Shown here: positions 4,456-9,193 of the stretch, piece by piece
Layout: each line of letters begins with the position of its first letter
How positions within the stretch are numbered: the first letter of the stretch is position 1
Assembly (NCBI GenBank): GCA_023299965.1
Contig: JALZVN010000194.1
Location: forward strand, 1-9,193
Direction: 5' to 3'
Length of the DNA: 9,193 nucleotides
DNA from: Saprospiraceae bacterium
GTDB taxonomy: Bacteria > Bacteroidota > Bacteroidia > Chitinophagales > Saprospiraceae
Notes under the pieces: generated by a model
Databases searched by the model: none
Told to the model about the DNA's origin: nothing
The model's input: only the letters and a program-made list of their open reading frames with translations
Translations under genes and position numbers: made by a program

Positions 4456-7011
4456 GTGAAAAAAACATGGTCCATTCATAATTGTTTGATTTTGTGCTTT
4501 TTGCTGTTCTGCAGTATGAGCTGTTGGGCTAATCAAGATATCAACCCATCTACTATCTTAGCAAAGTATCAACTAGCGAAGCGAAATCAACAAAATAAAG
4601 AGAATGTAGAATCAATTGAACTTGCCGAAGAAGGGCTTCAATTGGCAATTTGTGCGGATTATTTATTAGGCGAGTTTTATCAGCTCCTATCTCTTAATTA
4701 TTCTGATCTAGGAGAAGGTGACCTAGCCATCAAAAATATTAATTTGGCTATCCAATCTTTTAAAAATAAAAATCAACCTAAAGCTCAATTCAAATCTTTA
4801 AATATCCTTGTTAGGTTACATCTCAACAATGGTTCATTACTCGAAGAAAGAAAAGTATTGGATGAAGCTTTGACGGTAGCACAACAACTAAATGAACCCG
4901 CCAAAATATTTGACACTCAAAACGCAATAGGTCTAAACTACTATTATCAAGGAGATTACGAAAAGGCCATCCAATACTTCATAAATAATAGTAAGAAATT
5001 GGATAAGCATGAGCGCCTTGGCCAACAACAATTAAATAATTTTAGATCCATAGGCATTATGCACTCTGTCATGGAGAATAATGATAAAGCGATAGCATTC
5101 TATAATAAAGCTATAGCTGTAGGCCAAAAGCATAAGCTCCAATCCCAACTACCAACTACCTATTACAATATTGGTTTGATTTATATCTCGGATGGTAATT
5201 TTGGAGAAGCTGAAATAAATCTTGAAAAGGGCTTGAAAATAGCCATGGAATTAGGGGATCGCAATGAAGTTGCATACACCAAGTTAGCTCTAGCAGATTT
5301 GTTTGCGGAGATGGGTAGGTTCAAAAAAGCAAAGTTGTATGCACATAGCTCCCTAATATATTTCAAACAAAAAAACTATTTGATTGATGAAGGGCAGACG
5401 CATGGGCTGTTGGGTAAGATCTATTTAGACAATAATGAAGAAGAAAAGGCTTTTGAATATCTCAAAAAAGCAGAGACTATTTTTGTTAAAGCAGATAACA
5501 AAGCTTTACGACTCCAAATATTTGATCAGCTCGCTCATGCCTACGCCAAGGTTGAAAATTTTGAATCAGCATTTGAATATCAAGAAAAGCAAATAAAGCT
5601 TGAAAAGATATTGTCCTCCAATGAAAAAGAGCAAGCTGTCATCGCCTTACAAACGAGGTACGAATCTGAATTGCAGTCTAAAGAGCAAGAATTAAAAATC
5701 GAAACACTACAAGAAGAAAAACAAAATAAAAGTCAGCATTTTTTGTATGCCTGCTTAATCGGATTCTTACTACTACTTTTAAGTGGTGTGTTATGGAGCA
5801 ATAGTCGAGAAAAAAACAAAAGAAATACTGAGCTTCTCATAGCTAAGATTGCTGCTGATAAAGCAGCTCGTGCTAAGTCCGAATTCCTTGCAACTATGAG
5901 TCATGAAATTCGAACTCCTTTAAATGGAGTAGTCGGTATGGTCAATGTTTTGCACAAAGATAATCCTAGACCTGAGCAAAAAGATAACCTCGATATACTG
6001 AGGTTTTCTGCAGATAATCTTTTGAATTTGGTGAACGATATCCTCGATTTTGCCAAATTCGAATCTGGACACATTCAATTAGAACGAAATCCTTTTGATA
6101 TTAAGGCATATAGTTTGCAAGCTTTTTTAGCTTATGAAAGTGGGACAAGTGAGGCTAAAGTGCAAATACACTTAGATATGAATCTCGATAAGTTGGATAG
6201 AAAAGTTGTCGGTGATGTGTATAGATATAATCAAGTGATGAACAACTTGGCGAATAATGCTATGAAGTTCACAGAGAAGGGAAGAGTGGATGTCAAGATA
6301 AATATTTTAGAAAAAACGCAAACTGATGTCAAAATTAGATTTGAAGTTTGTGATACAGGTATTGGTATTTCTAAAGAAAAGCAAAAAACAATTTTTGAAA
6401 AATATACACAAGCTAATTCTAACACTACACGATTGTATGGTGGAACAGGTTTGGGTTTGAATATTTCAAAAGAGATAGTAGAACTACATGGTTCTGAGCT
6501 GAAGCTGGAAAGTGAATTAGGGAAGGGGAGTCGTTTTTACTTCGATATCGTTTATCCATTAGAAGAGCTTATACCGAAAGCTGCATCTCGTATGGAACCT
6601 GAGGCGCCAAAAATAAAAGATTTGAATAAAATGAAAATCTTACTAGCAGAAGACAATAAAGTTAACCAGTTGGTAGCCAAGCGTATTCTTGAAAAATGGA
6701 ATGTAGATTTGACAATAGCTGAAGATGGTCTAGTGGCGCTAGCTGCTTACAAGGAGAATAAATTTGATTTAGTTTTGATGGATATTCAGATGCCAAACAT
6801 GGATGGAATTGAATGTGCAAAATGTATCCGTGAACTGCCAAATGGGAATGTCCCTATTTACTCTATGACTGCCTCTACATTAAGCGTTGAATTGAAAAAA
6901 GAGTATGCTAGATTGATGGACGGTCATGTGGGAAAACCTTTTAGCCCAGAAGGTCTCTATCAGCAGTTATCCTTACATGCTCCAGGTCAAGGTACGGTTT
7001 CCACTTCTTGA
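4456..7011 (+). CDS. TPR-sensor hybrid histidine kinase with C-terminal receiver domain
   Basis: This membrane sensor would autophosphorylate and pass phosphate to its own receiver. I chose the GTG at 4456 (851 residues) because it gives a classic signal peptide, MKKTWSIHNCLILCF to CWA-NQ; a TTG at 4444 would add four residues. Residues about 50-390 hold some seven TPR units (for example YQGDYEKAIQYF, DGNFGEAEINLEKGL), placed in the periplasm, then a Glu/Lys-rich coiled coil and a transmembrane helix (about 429-447). The HisKA domain has the phosphoacceptor His483 in TMSHEIRTPLNG. The ATPase domain shows NLANNAMKFT (N box), DTGIGIS (G1) and YGGTGLGL (G2). The receiver (about 727-840) has AEDN, Asp776 in LMDIQMPNMDG, Thr805 and Lys827, so all key residues are present. 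There is no DNA-binding or Hpt domain, so output needs partners elsewhere. The gene is more AT-rich than the metal operon. Confidence 0.93.
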   Translation: MKKTWSIHNCLILCFLLFCSMSCWANQDINPSTILAKYQLAKRNQQNKENVESIELAEEGLQLAICADYLLGEFYQLLSLNYSDLGEGDLAIKNINLAIQSFKNKNQPKAQFKSLNILVRLHLNNGSLLEERKVLDEALTVAQQLNEPAKIFDTQNAIGLNYYYQGDYEKAIQYFINNSKKLDKHERLGQQQLNNFRSIGIMHSVMENNDKAIAFYNKAIAVGQKHKLQSQLPTTYYNIGLIYISDGNFGEAEINLEKGLKIAMELGDRNEVAYTKLALADLFAEMGRFKKAKLYAHSSLIYFKQKNYLIDEGQTHGLLGKIYLDNNEEEKAFEYLKKAETIFVKADNKALRLQIFDQLAHAYAKVENFESAFEYQEKQIKLEKILSSNEKEQAVIALQTRYESELQSKEQELKIETLQEEKQNKSQHFLYACLIGFLLLLLSGVLWSNSREKNKRNTELLIAKIAADKAARAKSEFLATMSHEIRTPLNGVVGMVNVLHKDNPRPEQKDNLDILRFSADNLLNLVNDILDFAKFESGHIQLERNPFDIKAYSLQAFLAYESGTSEAKVQIHLDMNLDKLDRKVVGDVYRYNQVMNNLANNAMKFTEKGRVDVKINILEKTQTDVKIRFEVCDTGIGISKEKQKTIFEKYTQANSNTTRLYGGTGLGLNISKEIVELHGSELKLESELGKGSRFYFDIVYPLEELIPKAASRMEPEAPKIKDLNKMKILLAEDNKVNQLVAKRILEKWNVDLTIAEDGLVALAAYKENKFDLVLMDIQMPNMDGIECAKCIRELPNGNVPIYSMTASTLSVELKKEYARLMDGHVGKPFSPEGLYQQLSLHAPGQGTVSTS

Positions 7012-7095
7012 TGTGTCAAAATTAAATATCAGATAACTCACCTGACTATATAGATATTCCTTTACTTTGCGATTCAATGTAAAATACATATCTCT

Positions 7096-7614
7096 ATGAA
7101 ACTCCTGAAAACGCACTATCATCCTGGTGTACTTCCATTAGAAAACAAAACAGTTTTCATAAGACTAGCTACCCGAAGTATAGTTACTAAAGGAGATTCT
7201 ATATTACTCATGTATACTCAAAGATACGAGGACTATAGCTTGCCAGGTGGAGGGCTAGATGAGCACGAGGATAAAACTCAAGGAATGAAACGGGAGTTAA
7301 CTGAAGAGACAGGCGCTCAGAATATCCATAATGTTAAACCATTTGGAGTTTATGAAGAATATCGACTATGGTACAAGCCAGACTTTGACGTTCAGCACAT
7401 GATCTCATATTGTTATACCTGCGATATAGATAAGGAATTGGGCACTCCCCAACTAGAGTCTTACGAAATGAAAAACGGTATGGACGCTCGCTGGATCAAC
7501 ATCCATGAAGCGATAGCGCATAATGAAAATACTATGTCAATAAGTACGAAAAAAGGACTGTCCATCGAGCGTGAACTATTTTTACTGAAGCGCATCGCGG
7601 ATAAAATAGCCTAA
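7096..7614 (+). CDS. Nudix hydrolase
   Basis: This 172-residue cytoplasmic protein should cleave a nucleoside diphosphate linked to another group, using Mg or Mn. The Nudix box at residues 52-74 fits the consensus exactly: Gly52, Glu58, Arg66-Glu67, Glu70-Glu71 and Gly73, within GGLDEHEDKTQGMKRELTEE. Before it, RLATRSIVTKGDSILLMYTQRYEDYSLPGG forms the usual first strands. The C-terminal part (MISYCYTCDID, then MDARWINIHEAI) completes the fold. The substrate cannot be read from the sequence; sanitising or ADP-ribose-type activities are both possible. It starts 84 bases after the kinase gene and converges on the secreted-protein gene 19 bases away. The ATG at 7096 has no clear Shine-Dalgarno sequence, as is common in this phylum. 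Confidence 0.92.
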   Translation: MKLLKTHYHPGVLPLENKTVFIRLATRSIVTKGDSILLMYTQRYEDYSLPGGGLDEHEDKTQGMKRELTEETGAQNIHNVKPFGVYEEYRLWYKPDFDVQHMISYCYTCDIDKELGTPQLESYEMKNGMDARWINIHEAIAHNENTMSISTKKGLSIERELFLLKRIADKIA

Positions 7615-7626
7615 AAACGATTAGGC
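7609..7626. terminator. Short hairpin between convergent genes (possible bidirectional terminator)
   Basis: GCCTAA (7609-7614) pairs with TTAGGC (7621-7626) around a 6-base loop, and TTAGGCCTAA (7621-7630) is itself palindromic. The position between two convergent stops suits a shared terminator. The stem is only 6 bp and a clear U-run is lacking on the plus strand, so the call is weak. Confidence 0.3.
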
Positions 7627-7633
7627 CTAATGG

Positions 7634-8977
7634 TCAATAGTCAAAATTAATAATATTGACAGTCTCCCAACTCACATCATCCATTGGATGTATTTGATCT
7701 ATACTCTCTACTTCTGGATCGAAGAGAAAAGCTTCCTCTACTTGAGCCGGGCTGTCTAATATTATTTCTTCTATATTGAGTATTTGAGCTGTAGCGATAG
7801 TTTCGTATCTTTTCTTTTGCTTGAGTTGGAGCTGGAGATCAACCACATATTCTTTAGGATACCAGAGACCTTCTATTTTTTGATTGCGAATTTTATTATT
7901 TGTTTCAATACCCTCTACGGTAAATCCCAATATGGTTTTCAATAGAACATTGATAATGCCAGGTATTTTCAATTTTGCGTTATAGTCTATTGCTACGATG
8001 GCTAGATCTTGATAGTCTAGGTAGACACTTCCAGTATAAAACCCACCATCTACTTTTCTTTTATTCGAAAAATTTATTTTAATGAGTTCTCTACCCTGAA
8101 AAGTAGTTTGTTCTCCAAAAGTATATTTAAATTTTTTGAAGTATTCACTATCGAAAAATGGATTGTTGGGAATACTCTTACATTCTTTTATGGCCACTGT
8201 TGGCCCCGATCCGATGATGCCATTAATGTCGATAGAAGCACCGTCACTACCAAATGAAGCACTGTTGCCTTCGCCATTAGTGTCTTCCACGTCGGAGCCT
8301 TCTGCAGATACCAATTCTTCTTCCTCTTCTAGATCTGGATTTTTTCTCTTTTTCTTTTCTTGTCTTTTTTCAGCCCGCTTAGCCATTTTTAGGAGCCGTT
8401 TACTCTCTTCCAATATAGAATTAAACTCACCCTCCGTTTTTTCACGGTGGAGCAACAGTTGAGAGTCTTCTTTTAGCGTGTCATTGGCAAACTCCGAAAA
8501 GTAAGTTTTGAACACCGATTCACCTAGCGTATAAGAGCCATTCTTGTCATTGACTAGAGAAGATCTTGTAGCGAAAAATGCTCGCGTCTCGAATGGGTCA
8601 GTAACCATCAAGCTAGGATATTTTTCGAGCGCTTCTTTGATATACTCGAGTGGAGAAAGTGGTCTGACGACTATTTCCGTCAGTTCATATTCGTAGGGTT
8701 TTAGGCTGATAGTATAGATGTCCACATTAGGATCTATACTGATCAGCGTATCTATATATCCAATATAACTTATCTGTATTTCGGTCTGATCTTCCTTTAG
8801 ATTTATTTCAAATTGACCTTCATTATTCGACATCGTTCCAGTAGTGCTGTTAGGTACTGCGATGGATGCGAAGGATAAGGCTTCCTTACTAGCTTGATCC
8901 GTGATGGTGCCAGTGATGGTGGTCTGTCCAAAGGATAAAAACGGAAGCGCAAAAAATAAAAAAGTGAATAGTCTCAT
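7634..8977 (-). CDS. Secreted protein with N-terminal carboxypeptidase-regulatory-like domain and charged linker
   Basis: The 447-residue product has a signal peptide (MRLFTFLFFALPFLSFG-QTT) and then a CarboxypepD_reg-like beta-sandwich at about 20-95: TITGTITDQASKEALSFASI, TGTMSNNEGQFEI and ISYIGYIDTLI. This domain is typical of Bacteroidota envelope proteins, often TonB-dependent receptors, but no TonB plug or barrel follows. Residues 105-190 include EYIKEALEKYP. A strongly charged, low-complexity linker (about 192-258) follows: Lys/Arg-rich, then a Glu run, then Gly/Ser/Asp-rich. The C-terminal part (about 275-405) looks beta-rich, with GGFYTGSVYLDYQDLAIVAI and EGLWYPKEYVVDLQLQ, loosely like a LolA-type lipid-binding fold. 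It probably sits in the periplasm or outer envelope. The specific function is unknown. The start ATG is at 8975-8977. Confidence 0.85.
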   Translation of the reverse strand: MRLFTFLFFALPFLSFGQTTITGTITDQASKEALSFASIAVPNSTTGTMSNNEGQFEINLKEDQTEIQISYIGYIDTLISIDPNVDIYTISLKPYEYELTEIVVRPLSPLEYIKEALEKYPSLMVTDPFETRAFFATRSSLVNDKNGSYTLGESVFKTYFSEFANDTLKEDSQLLLHREKTEGEFNSILEESKRLLKMAKRAEKRQEKKKRKNPDLEEEEELVSAEGSDVEDTNGEGNSASFGSDGASIDINGIIGSGPTVAIKECKSIPNNPFFDSEYFKKFKYTFGEQTTFQGRELIKINFSNKRKVDGGFYTGSVYLDYQDLAIVAIDYNAKLKIPGIINVLLKTILGFTVEGIETNNKIRNQKIEGLWYPKEYVVDLQLQLKQKKRYETIATAQILNIEEIILDSPAQVEEAFLFDPEVESIDQIHPMDDVSWETVNIINFDY

Positions 8978-9106
8978 TCGAATTTGTTTGTGAGTTTGGT
9001 ATAGTCTCTAAAAGACGTGATAAATATACAAATTGTAACACGGATGTACGCATGAATTTTTCAGACACTTTAGATTGATGTTTTTCAGTAATGTTTTGTT
9101 GGGGCT

Positions 9107-9193
9107 CTATACGGGCTCTCCGTTTGTACTCGGCACTCCCTCAGTGGATTCAGAATATGGCTGACTAGTATTCGCTCGTCCGCTCATCCGTCG
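9107..9193 (-). CDS. Possible C-terminal end of a minus-strand gene cut by the right edge
   Basis: One minus-strand frame is open from the right edge to a TAG at 9107-9109 and encodes 28 residues including RRMSGRANTSQPYSES and ending NGEPV. The hydrophilic composition suits a disordered C-terminal tail. The other two minus frames stop soon. If real, the gene lies upstream of the secreted-protein gene in the same direction with a gap of about 130 bases. The piece is too short to identify and could be chance. Confidence 0.25.
   Translation of the reverse strand, partial: RRMSGRANTSQPYSESTEGVPSTNGEPV

Noticed and set aside
5181..5366. Minus-strand ORFs of about 60 codons within the kinase gene (also 6231-6425)
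   Set aside because: Antisense to TPR and kinase-domain coding sequence; no features of their own.
8136..8462. Plus-strand ORF of 108 codons rich in Ser, Phe and Leu
   Set aside because: It is the antisense of the charged linker of the secreted protein; the composition is explained by the Lys/Glu codons on the other strand.

Overview
The window looks like a chromosomal segment of a member of the Bacteroidota, probably a Saprospiraceae, Cytophagales or Flavobacteriales-like lineage. The reasons are the gene families present (a carboxypeptidase-regulatory-domain secreted protein, a periplasmic-TPR hybrid histidine kinase), the lack of Shine-Dalgarno sequences before most starts, and TAnnTTTG-type -7 elements. 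This placement is inference; there is no rRNA or marker gene.

Layout. (1) Positions 1-1124, minus strand: a class I/II aminotransferase of the HisC type, cut by the left edge and so missing its C-terminus. (2) Positions 1125-1414: a divergent intergenic region with two dyads and a promoter-like element just before the next gene. (3) Positions 1415-3346, plus strand: a metal-ion ABC import operon with a TroA/ZnuA-like binding protein, a 24-codon mini-ORF, the ATPase, and a 36-codon ORF. Each stop codon shares one base with the next start (TAATG, TAATG, TGATG). The membrane permease that normally completes such an operon is absent. (4) Positions 3347-4062: a relic zone with a stretch relatively rich in G+C and hairpins, then the 3' part of an AraC-family regulator that is frameshifted and has no start. 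(5) Positions 4456-7011: a more AT-rich gene for a hybrid histidine kinase with signal peptide, about seven TPRs, a transmembrane helix, kinase core and receiver. (6) Positions 7096-7614: a Nudix hydrolase, convergent with (7) positions 7634-8977, minus strand, a secreted protein with an N-terminal CarboxypepD_reg-like domain and a highly charged internal linker. (8) The right edge may hold the last 28 codons of another minus-strand gene.

How the genes relate. The clearest functional unit is the metal transporter. Its binding protein has His/His/His/Asp ligands like TroA and an unusual C-terminal membrane anchor instead of a lipoprotein cysteine. Because the permease is missing next to the ATPase, and the DNA just downstream looks like an insertion or deletion scar beside a broken regulator, the operon may have been truncated there, or the permease may lie elsewhere. 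The kinase, Nudix and secreted protein genes show no obvious pathway link. No tRNA, rRNA, CRISPR array or intact transposase gene was found.
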